Assembly: GCF_003634585.1 (NCBI RefSeq)
Contig: NZ_RBLG01000001.1
Coordinates: 372,001 to 436,000 of the forward strand
Origin: Gillisia mitskevichiae
GTDB taxonomy: Bacteria > Bacteroidota > Bacteroidia > Flavobacteriales > Flavobacteriaceae
Direction of reading: 5' to 3'
Length of the DNA stretch: 64,000 nt
Positions 18,401 to 25,800 of this stretch are shown one piece after another. A program made the position numbers and the translations under genes. The notes beneath the pieces are model-generated. The model saw only the letters and a list, made by a program, of their open reading frames with translations, was not told the origin of the DNA and did not search any database. Numbering within the stretch: position 1 is the stretch's first letter; every line of letters starts with the position of its first letter.

Positions 18401-18733
18401 GGACTAGATAGAAAGAATGCCGTTGTTTTAAACGAGATGGAGCGAATAGAAAGACAGCTTCTAGAGAAGGGTTTTAATAAGGAAACCCTAAGTAGAATGA
18501 ATCAAATTCAACATAGATTACTTCAATTAGAGGAAGCTGTGAGAGAGCAGGAGGAAGAGGATGTAAGAACCTCGAAAACCAATCAGGAAAATTTTAAAAA
18601 CACTACTCAGGATCAAAATATTAGAGCCAAAGAATATTTTAATTCTACTGAAATTTTAAATAGACAAAGCTTACCTTTGCGGCAAATTTATAAGACTAAA
18701 GTAAAGCGCTATTTTGAATCTGTCGAAAATTAA
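15419..18733 (+). CDS. DUF4175 family giant coiled-coil membrane protein
   Basis: A 1104-residue protein. Two membrane segments near the N-terminus (about 20-50 and 54-78) and a third at about 150-168 are followed by beta-rich periplasmic-type domains (about 190-480). Then comes a roughly 600-residue region dominated by Glu, Lys, Gln and Leu, predicted coiled coil, with a Gly/Glu/Asp-rich hinge near 930-965. I recognise it as the Bacteroidota DUF4175 family; function is unknown, and a structural or scaffolding envelope role is an inference. Its 3' end overlaps ybeY by 20 bases, tying it to the ybeY-mnmG transcript. Confidence 0.85.
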   Translation: MVEFDIIKQKLTAFIRRYYLNELLKGSILFFSVWVLYSIVILLIEYFFWLSPPYRSLLFWVFILITGILFFRFILWPITKLFKLSKGLGLTDASILIGKHFPEVNDKLLNVLQLQNSSQQSDLLLASISQKSKELSPVPFKTAVNFNASLRYLKYAAFPILLILVILFTGNSSIFSESYTRVVHYNTAYEPPAPFTFLINEGDLIVEEGKDFNLDVKTMGKLVPENVAIHFNDEEYYLKNSSPNSFQYPFEGLKNDVEFYLSANKVTSRPYKISIIKVPKLLNFEMNLNFPAYLRKEKQTIKGTGNAVVPEGTKISWVLKTRTTEEVLFKTEDTILKFDKSASEFKYSDKIFAPLQYSVNTSNNEVKDYESLKYSIEVIKDQFPQINVQHKQDSIKTDVNYFFGKVTDDYAITKVNMVYYPENEKDGELKVAIPIPNQNVGEFLYTFPGGLDLVQGTNYSVYFEVFDNDGVRGAKSSKSELFNFRFKSEKELSTEKLEQQSESIQGISESLERMEESNKDLEELSRLKKQKSQLNYNDKKKLEEFLKRQKQQSEMMKSYSEKLQKSLEEKNSSEENKELQEQLKDRLERNEERLKENEQLLKELQDYADKISEEDLMEKLEKLSKQNTSEQKNLEQLLELTKRYYVQEKTQKLARDLEEIGEKQENLAKQDSLNSLENQKKLTEEFNEFKEEMKALEKENKTLKKPFELEREKTEEQTIQDEQKNAEEQLEQNNKEGAKSPQKEAGEKMKEMSKKMKSAQAGAQGEQLNANINSLRQILDNLMIFSFEEEALMLDFKGIRINNPAYPKQLRKQQVLKEHFLHIDDSLFVLAMNNPMISEKITSKLTDIEFDINKALERLAQNELQQGTASQQYVMTNTNELANMLSEVLNSMEEMANLSLAPNGRGEGMQLPDIIKAQEALNTEMQKGLNQGKGKSEEDGEDESGDKGKKGKTGNGEDGQGENRLDEQGSEKLYEIFKEQQQLRQQLEDKLREAGLDRKNAVVLNEMERIERQLLEKGFNKETLSRMNQIQHRLLQLEEAVREQEEEDVRTSKTNQENFKNTTQDQNIRAKEYFNSTEILNRQSLPLRQIYKTKVKRYFESVEN

Positions 18734-19148
18734 TTTTTATTCTGAAAATGATTTCATTCTTGAAGATGAAGTACGTTATGCTTCATGGATTGAGAATGTG
18801 ATCGCATCTGAAGGAAAATCTCTAGAAGAGATTAGTTACATATTTTGTGATGATGAATATCTTCTAAAGATAAACATGGAGTACCTAGATCACGACACCT
18901 ACACAGATATTATTACTTTCGATTATTCTGTAGGCAAAATATTACAAGGTGAAATTTATATTAGTACAGAGCGTGTTCGCGAAAATGCAGAAACATTTAA
19001 TGTAAAGTTTGAAGACGAATTACGACGAGTACTAAGTCACGGAGTTTTACACCTTAGCGGTTATAAGGATAAAACCGAAGAAGAGGCGGCTCTTATGAGA
19101 AGCAAGGAAGAGGAAAAAATGAAATTGTTCCACGTGGAACAATCTTAA
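18714..19148 (+). CDS. ybeY: Endoribonuclease YbeY (rRNA maturation factor)
   Basis: A 144-residue metallo-endoribonuclease for 16S rRNA 3'-end maturation and ribosome quality control. The zinc-binding H-x3-H-x5-H signature is visible as HGVLHLSGYKD. No ATG exists before the conserved core, so I start at the TTG at 18714, inside the end of the DUF4175 gene. The last six residues (FHVEQS) are dictated by a parS-like palindrome embedded in the coding sequence at 19124-19143. Cotranscribed with mnmG, 12 bases downstream. Confidence 0.92.
   Translation: MNLSKINFYSENDFILEDEVRYASWIENVIASEGKSLEEISYIFCDDEYLLKINMEYLDHDTYTDIITFDYSVGKILQGEIYISTERVRENAETFNVKFEDELRRVLSHGVLHLSGYKDKTEEEAALMRSKEEEKMKLFHVEQS
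19124..19143. promoter_or_regulatory. parS-like ParB-binding site 1
   Basis: A perfect palindrome containing TGTTCCACGTGGAACA, matching the conserved bacterial parS consensus (TGTTtCACGTGaAACA type). Perfect symmetry extends to 20 bases. It overlaps the last codons of ybeY. ParB-binding is inferred from the consensus. Confidence 0.75.
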
Positions 19149-19160
19149 AAAAAGAGATTT

Positions 19161-21032
19161 ATGTTTAGTGAAGTATATGATGTAATTGTTGTTGGAGCAG
19201 GTCATGCTGGAAGTGAGGCCGCTGCGGCTGCCGCTAATATGGGTTCTAAAACTCTGTTAGTAACTATGAATTTACAGAATATTGCTCAAATGAGTTGCAA
19301 CCCGGCAATGGGTGGTATTGCAAAAGGTCAGATAGTTCGTGAAATTGACGCATTAGGTGGATATAGCGGATTGGTAAGTGATACCAGTGCAATTCAGTTT
19401 AAGATGCTCAACAAATCTAAAGGACCTGCAATGTGGAGTCCAAGAGTGCAGAGTGATAGAATGATGTTTGCAGAGCACTGGAGATTGCGATTGGAAGGTA
19501 CACCAAATCTAGATTTTTATCAGGAAATGGTTGCTGGATTAATCTTAGAAGGCGGCGCTGTGGTAGGTATAAAAACTTCTCTTGGATTAAAGATAAAAGG
19601 TAAATCTGTGGTGCTTACCAACGGAACTTTTTTAAATGGATTGATCCATATTGGAGATAAAAATTTTGGCGGTGGTAGATCTGGAGAAAGAGCTTCTACA
19701 GGAATTACAGAAGAACTAATACAGTTAGGTTTCGAGTCTGGTAGAATGAAAACAGGAACCCCTCCACGAGTAGATGGAAGATCCTTGGATTATTCTAAAA
19801 TGGTGGAGCAGCCAGGGGATGAAAAACCATCTAAATTTTCTTACTTAGATGAGACAAAACCATTGGTAAAACAAAGATCTTGTTATATGACATATACTTC
19901 TCCCGAAGTACATGAGTTGCTGAAAGAAGGTTTTGATAGATCTCCAATGTTTAATGGACGAATACAAAGTGTTGGTCCAAGATACTGCCCATCTATAGAA
20001 GATAAGATAAACCGATTTGCAGATAAAGACAGGCATCAATTATTTGTAGAACCAGAAGGGTGGAATACTTGTGAGGTTTATGTAAATGGATTCTCCACTT
20101 CTTTACCAGAAGATGTTCAATTTAAAGCATTGCGTTCCGTAGTTGGTTTTGAAAAAGTGAAATTCTTTAGACCAGGTTATGCAATAGAATATGATTATTT
20201 TCCACCTACACAATTAAAACATACTTTAGAAACAAAGCTTGTAGAAGGGTTATATTTCGCTGGTCAAATTAACGGTACAACGGGATATGAAGAAGCAGCT
20301 TCGCAAGGTTTAATGGCGGGAATTAATGCCGCTTTAAAAGTTCAAGAAAAAGAGTCTTTTATTTTAAAAAGAGATGAAGCATATATTGGAGTTTTAGTAG
20401 ATGATCTTATTACAAAGGGAACAGAGGAGCCTTATAGAATGTTTACTTCTCGAGCAGAATATAGAACCTTATTAAGGCAGGATAATGCCGATTTTAGACT
20501 GACTCAGAAATCTTTTGATCTAGGTCTAGCTTCAGAAAAACGTCTACATAAGATGGAAGAGAAGAAGGAGAAATCCTTAAGTTTTGTAGATTATTTGCAT
20601 GATACTAGTGTTACTCCAGAATTCTCTAATCCAGTTTTGGAAGCAAAGGATTCAGCTCCTATGAAACAGAGTGACAAGATATTTAAGATCTTTTCTAGAC
20701 CTAATATCACGATGGAAGATGTTATGGAATTTCCCGGAGTTAATGAATTTATTGCAGATAATGAGTTGAATGAGGAAATGCTTGAGCAAACCGAAATTCA
20801 AGTTAAATACGCTGGGTATATAAATAAGGAGAAGAATAATGCAGATAAATTGCATAGACTAGAAGATATTAAGATCCCTCAGAATTTCGATTATTCAAAT
20901 ATTAAATCCATGTCTTATGAAGCAAGGGAGAAGCTAAATAAGATTCAACCTGTAACGGTTTCTCAGGCATCAAGAATTAGTGGAGTTAGTCCAAGCGACA
21001 TTTCTGTGCTTCTTGTTTATATGGGAAGATAA
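19161..21032 (+). CDS. mnmG: tRNA uridine-5-carboxymethylaminomethyl modification enzyme MnmG (GidA)
   Basis: A 623-residue FAD enzyme which, with MnmE, installs the cmnm5U modification at the wobble uridine of several tRNAs. The dinucleotide-binding motif VVGAGHAGSEAA is at about residues 10-21. The conserved MSCNPAMGGIAKGQ and GTPPRVDGRS motifs and the C-terminal MnmE/tRNA-binding helical domain are present. Length is standard. It is bracketed by two parS-like sites, one in ybeY and one directly after its own stop. Confidence 0.97.
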   Translation: MFSEVYDVIVVGAGHAGSEAAAAAANMGSKTLLVTMNLQNIAQMSCNPAMGGIAKGQIVREIDALGGYSGLVSDTSAIQFKMLNKSKGPAMWSPRVQSDRMMFAEHWRLRLEGTPNLDFYQEMVAGLILEGGAVVGIKTSLGLKIKGKSVVLTNGTFLNGLIHIGDKNFGGGRSGERASTGITEELIQLGFESGRMKTGTPPRVDGRSLDYSKMVEQPGDEKPSKFSYLDETKPLVKQRSCYMTYTSPEVHELLKEGFDRSPMFNGRIQSVGPRYCPSIEDKINRFADKDRHQLFVEPEGWNTCEVYVNGFSTSLPEDVQFKALRSVVGFEKVKFFRPGYAIEYDYFPPTQLKHTLETKLVEGLYFAGQINGTTGYEEAASQGLMAGINAALKVQEKESFILKRDEAYIGVLVDDLITKGTEEPYRMFTSRAEYRTLLRQDNADFRLTQKSFDLGLASEKRLHKMEEKKEKSLSFVDYLHDTSVTPEFSNPVLEAKDSAPMKQSDKIFKIFSRPNITMEDVMEFPGVNEFIADNELNEEMLEQTEIQVKYAGYINKEKNNADKLHRLEDIKIPQNFDYSNIKSMSYEAREKLNKIQPVTVSQASRISGVSPSDISVLLVYMGR

Positions 21033-21052
21033 ATTGTTTCACGTGGAACAAT
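21033..21052. promoter_or_regulatory. parS-like ParB-binding site 2
   Basis: TGTTTCACGTGGAACA at 21035-21050, one base pair short of perfect symmetry; flanks extend the symmetry to 20 bases. It starts at the base after the mnmG stop codon, 1.9 kb from site 1. Confidence 0.75.
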
Positions 21053-21105
21053 CTAATTTTTCATCTATATTTAGCATTCAAATTATATAAACCAGTTTCA
21101 TATTT

Positions 21106-21969
21106 GTGGATAGTTCTAAGCAAGATAACTTCGATACTAATTATATTACTTGTAAAGATTATACAGTTTCTGGCGAGCAATTCAATTTAATATTAGATCC
21201 AGAAATGGAACTTTTAATTACTTCTCCAAAACCAGATCTGAATAAATTAGGCTCGTATTATAAAAGTGAAGATTATATCTCTCACACAGATTCCAAAAGT
21301 TCTTTTACAGATAAAATTTATCAAAGCGTCAAGAAAAGGATGTTGGTTAAAAAACTAAACTGGATTGAAACTCACTCTCAGAAAAAAGGAAAACTTTTAG
21401 ATATTGGAGCGGGAACAGGAGAGTTTTTATTAACTGCAAAAAATAAGGGTTGGAAAGTAAAGGGTATAGAGCCAGATGAAAATGCACGAGAGCTAGCTCA
21501 AAAAAAAGGTTTAAAACTTGTTTCCGATTCTTCGAACTTTAAAGCTGAAAAATTTGATGTCATCACCATGTGGCATGTTTTTGAACATGTATATGATTTA
21601 AAGAATCAGATCATAGAATTGGAGCAGTTGCTAAAAAAGGGTGGATTGTTAATAATTGCCGTTCCAAATTTTAAAAGTTACGATGCGTTATATTATAAAG
21701 AGCATTGGGCCGCGTTTGATGTTCCAAGACATTTATGGCATTTCTCCAGAAAGAGTTTTGAAAAACTATTTCGCGATACCTCCTTTTCGCTAATTGAAGA
21801 AAAACCGCTTTTGTTCGATTCTTTTTATGTTAGCCTATTATCAGAAAAATATAAGAATAAAAAAAGTAATTTCTTAAAAGCCTTTTTAATTGGATTAAGA
21901 TCTAATCTTAAAGCCAAAAGATCTTCCGAGTATTCTTCTATCGCATATTTCTTCCAAAAATCTGTCTAA
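21106..21969 (+). CDS. Class I SAM-dependent methyltransferase
   Basis: A 287-residue methyltransferase of the Methyltransf_23/12 type. The SAM-binding motif I is LLDIGAGTGEF (about residues 96-106), with a following acidic loop in GIEPDE and motif-IV-like DVITMWHVFEH. The N-terminus (TCKDYTVSGEQF) is a family feature whose substrate I do not know. No ATG precedes the conserved region, so the start is taken as the GTG at 21106; it could also be a nearby TTG. It follows mnmG after parS site 2. Confidence 0.82.
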   Translation: MDSSKQDNFDTNYITCKDYTVSGEQFNLILDPEMELLITSPKPDLNKLGSYYKSEDYISHTDSKSSFTDKIYQSVKKRMLVKKLNWIETHSQKKGKLLDIGAGTGEFLLTAKNKGWKVKGIEPDENARELAQKKGLKLVSDSSNFKAEKFDVITMWHVFEHVYDLKNQIIELEQLLKKGGLLIIAVPNFKSYDALYYKEHWAAFDVPRHLWHFSRKSFEKLFRDTSFSLIEEKPLLFDSFYVSLLSEKYKNKKSNFLKAFLIGLRSNLKAKRSSEYSSIAYFFQKSV

Positions 21970-22168
21970 AACTTAATTTTAGGCTGTTTCCTTGATTATT
22001 TCTTGTTTCAATAGGCTGATTATGGTTCTAATACGGGAAAACCCCTTAAAAGCCGTTAAATCAAGCCAAATTTCATTGAAATAATTTATTTATTAAATTT
22101 TAACTATAAGATTTGCCTATTGTAGGTAATAGGGAATATTTTTTTCTTTTTTTCCATTGATACTTTAT

Positions 22169-22176
22169 TACTTTTG
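22169..22176 (+). promoter_or_regulatory. Promoter -7 box of the Skp-like gene
   Basis: TACTTTTG, perfect TAnnTTTG match, 20 bases before the ATG at 22197. Confidence 0.55.
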
Positions 22177-22196
22177 CGCCAAACAAAATTAAAATT

Positions 22197-22706
22197 ATGA
22201 AGAAGTTATTATTGGTTGTTTTAATTGCAGCCGGACTTACAAGTTGTACTGAACAAAAAACAGCTTACGTAGATACAACCAAAATTATTAAAGAGTATCG
22301 CGAAATGAAGGAAGTGGAAGAGGAATTCACTTCAAAATCTGATAAGGTTAAAGTTGAATTGGATTCTTTAGCTCAAAGTTTTCAAAAAGAAGTGCAAGAA
22401 TACCAAGCTAACATGAATGGTATGTCTACTGCACAAAGACAAGAAAAGGAACAAGAGTTAATGGCTAAGCAGCAAACTATCCAACAACAACAACAAATGA
22501 TGGGGAATCAACTTCGTCAAGAAAGTGATGTTGTTATAGATTCTATAGTAACTAAAGTAAAAGCATACGTTAAGGAATATGGAAAGGATAACGATTATAC
22601 CTATATCTTTGGATCTAACGAATCTGCAAACATTATGTATGCTAAAGATGGTTTAGATATTACTGAAGAAATTCTTGAGAAATTAAACGAGAGTTATAAG
22701 AAATAG
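22197..22706 (+). CDS. OmpH/Skp-like lipoprotein
   Basis: A 169-residue exported protein with a lipoprotein signal (lipobox LTSC, Cys17) and a long coiled-coil body rich in Gln, Glu and Lys, including a QQQQQMM stretch at about 100. Fold class matches OmpH/Skp periplasmic chaperones of outer-membrane proteins; Bacteroidota often carry several such paralogues, some lipidated. Client specificity is unknown. It has its own promoter and is followed by a strong terminator. Confidence 0.8.
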   Translation: MKKLLLVVLIAAGLTSCTEQKTAYVDTTKIIKEYREMKEVEEEFTSKSDKVKVELDSLAQSFQKEVQEYQANMNGMSTAQRQEKEQELMAKQQTIQQQQQMMGNQLRQESDVVIDSIVTKVKAYVKEYGKDNDYTYIFGSNESANIMYAKDGLDITEEILEKLNESYKK

Positions 22707-22728
22707 AGATCCTCTAATTCTTAAATGT

Positions 22729-22766
22729 AAAAAGCATCGGTCTTAAAGAGATCGATGCTTTTTTTA
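22729..22766 (+). terminator. Intrinsic terminator after the Skp-like gene
   Basis: AAAAAGCATCG pairs with CGATGCTTTTT across a 13-base loop, followed by a T run. Confidence 0.85.
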
Positions 22767-22806
22767 TTTTCCAATTATATTTTAACTGGCAGTATTAGGC
22801 TTTTTT

Positions 22807-22890
22807 GTTATTCTGTTTCTATAGCTATCGGAATTGTTTCAGCATCCTAATAAGGTGTAAGGAGACCCTAAATCAAGTTCAGGGTGATGC
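22807..22890. repeat. Degenerate intergenic REP-like element A
   Basis: Contains TAGCTATCGG and an inverted pair built on GGAGACCCT...AAGTTCAGGGTGATGC, the style of short dispersed intergenic palindromes common in Flavobacteriaceae. It shares the TAGCTATCGG block with the element at 56699-56776. Confidence 0.5.
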
Positions 22891-22934
22891 GATTTTAAAG
22901 AGTTATGCCGGTTGACAATCGAATTGAATTTGAA

Positions 22935-23330
22935 TTAAGAAAGTAAAGTTACCCCTAAAATTACTACAATAAAATATCCCACAATAGTAAAAGCTCCAGC
23001 ATAATCCTTAGCTACACGTTGTCCAAATAATAACATTAGCAAGGTAACTGCAGCTAGAATATTGGCATAAAGTGCTATTTCTGTTTGTCCGCTGCTTATA
23101 ATATAGAATATCCCAACTAAAGCCATTAGTCCTGCGATTACTTCTAAGATCAAAATTATTCCAACCATTAAAGGTACTTGTCCTGCAAGAAAAGTTTTAG
23201 AAAAATGGCCTTTTAACCATCCGATATTTCCTTTCCAATCGGTGATTTTGTCAATTCCAGATTGTAAAAATGTAATTACAATAAATATAAGAATAAGGAT
23301 CTCTGTAATATAATTGGTAAGGTTTTCCAT
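22935..23330 (-). CDS. DoxX-like small membrane protein
   Basis: A 131-residue protein with four membrane segments (about 8-25, 50-72, 78-98, 108-130) and the basic loop between them typical of the DoxX/DoxD-like superfamily. The family is linked to quinone or thiosulfate redox chemistry in some members, but no such partners are nearby, so function is open. It follows holB after a 10-base gap on the minus strand and probably shares its transcript. Confidence 0.75.
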   Translation of the reverse strand: MENLTNYITEILILIFIVITFLQSGIDKITDWKGNIGWLKGHFSKTFLAGQVPLMVGIILILEVIAGLMALVGIFYIISSGQTEIALYANILAAVTLLMLLFGQRVAKDYAGAFTIVGYFIVVILGVTLLS

Positions 23331-23340
23331 AGTTGTTTGT

Positions 23341-24495
23341 TTAAGCTACTTTTTTATGAATTAATCGTGTGAGTTTAATAGACAGATCTGTAAGAATGAT
23401 CTTTGCATTCCCATTTCGTTCTATATGGTAGATAGCATCTTCAATTTCTGAAGTGATTCCCAATATATTTGCTCCTGTTATAAATGGCGCAAATTTTTCT
23501 AATTTAAAATTTGTAGTTTTTGGCTGAATATAAACCAACTTTTCTGCTTTATAATTATAAAGTAATGCCTGGCGAAAAAAGTCCAAACAATAGTGTAAAA
23601 AACTCTTTTGTGTTTCCCTACCAGCGGCAGCAATAGTATCGCTCCAAGTAATTAGTTCTAGAATAGAGGCCTTATTTCCTTTAGCTTTAAAGGCTGTTCT
23701 AACCCATGTGATGAACCAATTTTCAAATTGTTCGTCCCCAGAATCATTTTTAAATATATGTTGTGCCTGAGAATAGCTTCCATTCGCTTGAACTGCAATT
23801 TTCTTTGCAGATAGTGCATCAAGTTTTTCTGTAAGCATTAATTTTTCCTCGATAACATTTTCAGAAAGAGGAGGGAACCTAAGAATTTGGCAACGAGATT
23901 TAATGGTTTGAATTATTTGCTCTTCGTCTTCAGCAATTAGTATAAAAAGTGTTTTATTTGGAGGTTCCTCTATTAACTTCAGTAATTTATTAGAACAGGC
24001 AGTATTCATTTTGTCTGCCATCCAGATCAACATGATTTTATATCCGCCTTCATAAGATTTTAGTGACAGTGATTTTAAAACTTCCTGTGCTTCATCTACA
24101 CCAATTTGACCTTGTTTATTCTCGATCCCAATTTCTTGATACCAATCAAATAGGCTTCCATAAGGATTCTTACTAAGAAAGGCTCTCCAAGATTCCATAA
24201 AATGATTGGAAACTGGATGAGATTTCACCTTATCATTAGTGGCTACCGGAAAAGCAAAATGCAGATCTGGATGGGAAAGATGATTAAATTTTAAATTACA
24301 TGCCGTATTACCAGTATTATTTTCAGAATTAGTATTTCCACATAATACATACTGTGCATAAGCGATTGCCATAGGCAATAATCCACTTCCATGATTCCCT
24401 ACAAATAATTGCGCATGCGGAATGCGACCCCTGTCTGCGGTAGTGGTTAAGTGATTTTTAATATGGGGTAATCCTAAAACTTCAGAAAAGAGCAT
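23341..24495 (-). CDS. holB: DNA polymerase III subunit delta'
   Basis: A 384-residue AAA+ clamp-loader subunit. Visible features include the family start MLFSEVLGLPHIKNHL, the sensor-type SRC stretch (IKSRCQILRFP) at about 205-215 and the C-terminal helical collar. The P-loop is degenerate (VGNHGSG, no GKT), as usual for delta' proteins, which do not hydrolyse ATP. I use the ATG at 24495; the TTG at 24501 would overlap the promoter box. The box abuts the ATG, suggesting leaderless transcription. Confidence 0.9.
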   Translation of the reverse strand: MLFSEVLGLPHIKNHLTTTADRGRIPHAQLFVGNHGSGLLPMAIAYAQYVLCGNTNSENNTGNTACNLKFNHLSHPDLHFAFPVATNDKVKSHPVSNHFMESWRAFLSKNPYGSLFDWYQEIGIENKQGQIGVDEAQEVLKSLSLKSYEGGYKIMLIWMADKMNTACSNKLLKLIEEPPNKTLFILIAEDEEQIIQTIKSRCQILRFPPLSENVIEEKLMLTEKLDALSAKKIAVQANGSYSQAQHIFKNDSGDEQFENWFITWVRTAFKAKGNKASILELITWSDTIAAAGRETQKSFLHYCLDFFRQALLYNYKAEKLVYIQPKTTNFKLEKFAPFITGANILGITSEIEDAIYHIERNGNAKIILTDLSIKLTRLIHKKVA

Positions 24496-24498
24496 AGG

Positions 24499-24506
24499 CA
24501 AAGATA
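24499..24506 (-). promoter_or_regulatory. Promoter -7 box of holB (leaderless spacing)
   Basis: TATCTTTG on the minus strand, with its last base only three bases before the holB ATG. A start site four or so bases downstream would fall on the ATG itself. Confidence 0.5.
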
Positions 24507-24540
24507 AAATTAATCTTCACTTTATATCTTTAGAAAAATT

Positions 24541-24548
24541 TATATTTG
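24541..24548 (+). promoter_or_regulatory. Promoter -7 box of pgk
   Basis: TATATTTG, perfect TAnnTTTG match, 17 bases before the pgk ATG at 24566. Confidence 0.5.
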
Positions 24549-24565
24549 TAGCATACACATTGCTT

Positions 24566-25753
24566 ATGAAAACAGTAGACGACTATAATTTTAAAGACCA
24601 GAAAGCACTAATTCGGGTAGATTTCAATGTTCCAATAGATGAAGATGGAACGGTGAACGACAGTACTAGAATAGAAGCCGCAAGGCCAACCATAATCAAA
24701 ATCTTAGAAGATGGTGGAAGTGTTATATTAATGACCCACTTGGGAAGGCCTAAGAATAAAGAAGCTAAGTTTTCTTTACAGCAAATAGTTTCTAAAGTTT
24801 CTGAAATAATGGGAGTAGAAACTAAATTCGTAAACGATTGCGTAGGTGATATTGCAGAAAATGCAGCAAATAATCTTAAACCTGGAGAGATCCTTTTGCT
24901 AGAGAATTTGAGATATCATGAGGAAGAGACTGCAGGAGACACCAATTTTGCGAAGCAATTATCTCAACTCGGAGATATATATGTAAATGATGCCTTTGGT
25001 ACTGCACATAGAGCACATGCCTCTACAACAGTTGTTGCTAAATATTTTGAAAGGAAGTGCTTTGGCTACCTATTAAAACAGGAGATTGAAAGCTTAAATA
25101 AAGTATTGAATGCTGCTGAAAAACCTGTTACTGCAATTATTGGAGGCGCTAAAGTTTCTTCTAAGATCACGGTAATAGAAAATATTTTAGATAAAGTGGA
25201 TCATTTAATAATAGGAGGCGGTATGGCTTTTACATTTATTAAAGCTCAAGGCGGGAAAATAGGAAGTTCTCTTGTAGAAGAGGATAAACAGGAACTTGCT
25301 TTGGAGATCTTAAAAAAAGCATCTAAAAAGGGAGTTGAAGTACATCTACCAGTAGACAGTATTATTGCAGACAGTTTTTCTGAAATGGCTAATAAAGATG
25401 TTTGCCCTATAGATGATATTCCAGATGGATGGATGGGACTAGATGCAGGTCCACAATCTGTAGAACTTTTTTCTAAAGTTATTTTAAAATCCAAAACAAT
25501 TTTGTGGAACGGGCCAGTAGGAGTTTTTGAAATGGAATCTTTTTCTGAAGGAACTAAGAAACTTGGGGAGGCTATTGCTAAAGCTACGGCTAACGGAGCA
25601 TTTTCACTTGTAGGAGGTGGAGATTCTGTAGCCGCTGTGAAAAAATTTAATTTAGAAAATGAAGTGAGCTACGTTTCTACCGGTGGTGGAGCGATGTTAG
25701 AAATGCTAGAAGGGAAAATACTTCCTGGAATTAAGGCAATTTCTGAAGAGTAA
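24566..25753 (+). CDS. pgk: Phosphoglycerate kinase
   Basis: A 395-residue glycolytic kinase transferring phosphate from 1,3-bisphosphoglycerate to ADP. The signature RVDFNVP is at about residues 16-22, with substrate-binding GRPKNKEAKFSL and the C-terminal nucleotide-binding GGGDSVAAV. I start at the ATG at 24566 (MKTVDDYNF), not the upstream TTG. Followed after 47 bases by a murein transglycosylase gene and a DUF4837 gene in the same direction. Confidence 0.97.
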   Translation: MKTVDDYNFKDQKALIRVDFNVPIDEDGTVNDSTRIEAARPTIIKILEDGGSVILMTHLGRPKNKEAKFSLQQIVSKVSEIMGVETKFVNDCVGDIAENAANNLKPGEILLLENLRYHEEETAGDTNFAKQLSQLGDIYVNDAFGTAHRAHASTTVVAKYFERKCFGYLLKQEIESLNKVLNAAEKPVTAIIGGAKVSSKITVIENILDKVDHLIIGGGMAFTFIKAQGGKIGSSLVEEDKQELALEILKKASKKGVEVHLPVDSIIADSFSEMANKDVCPIDDIPDGWMGLDAGPQSVELFSKVILKSKTILWNGPVGVFEMESFSEGTKKLGEAIAKATANGAFSLVGGGDSVAAVKKFNLENEVSYVSTGGGAMLEMLEGKILPGIKAISEE

Positions 25754-25800
25754 GTAAGAAATTAGAATATTAAACGTTTCTGTACCCTAGTTGTAGAAAT

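Noticed and set aside
22014-22083. Tiny plus-strand ORF upstream of the Skp-like gene
   Set aside because: About 20 codons, no start signal or domain; the region is better explained as promoter and spacer.
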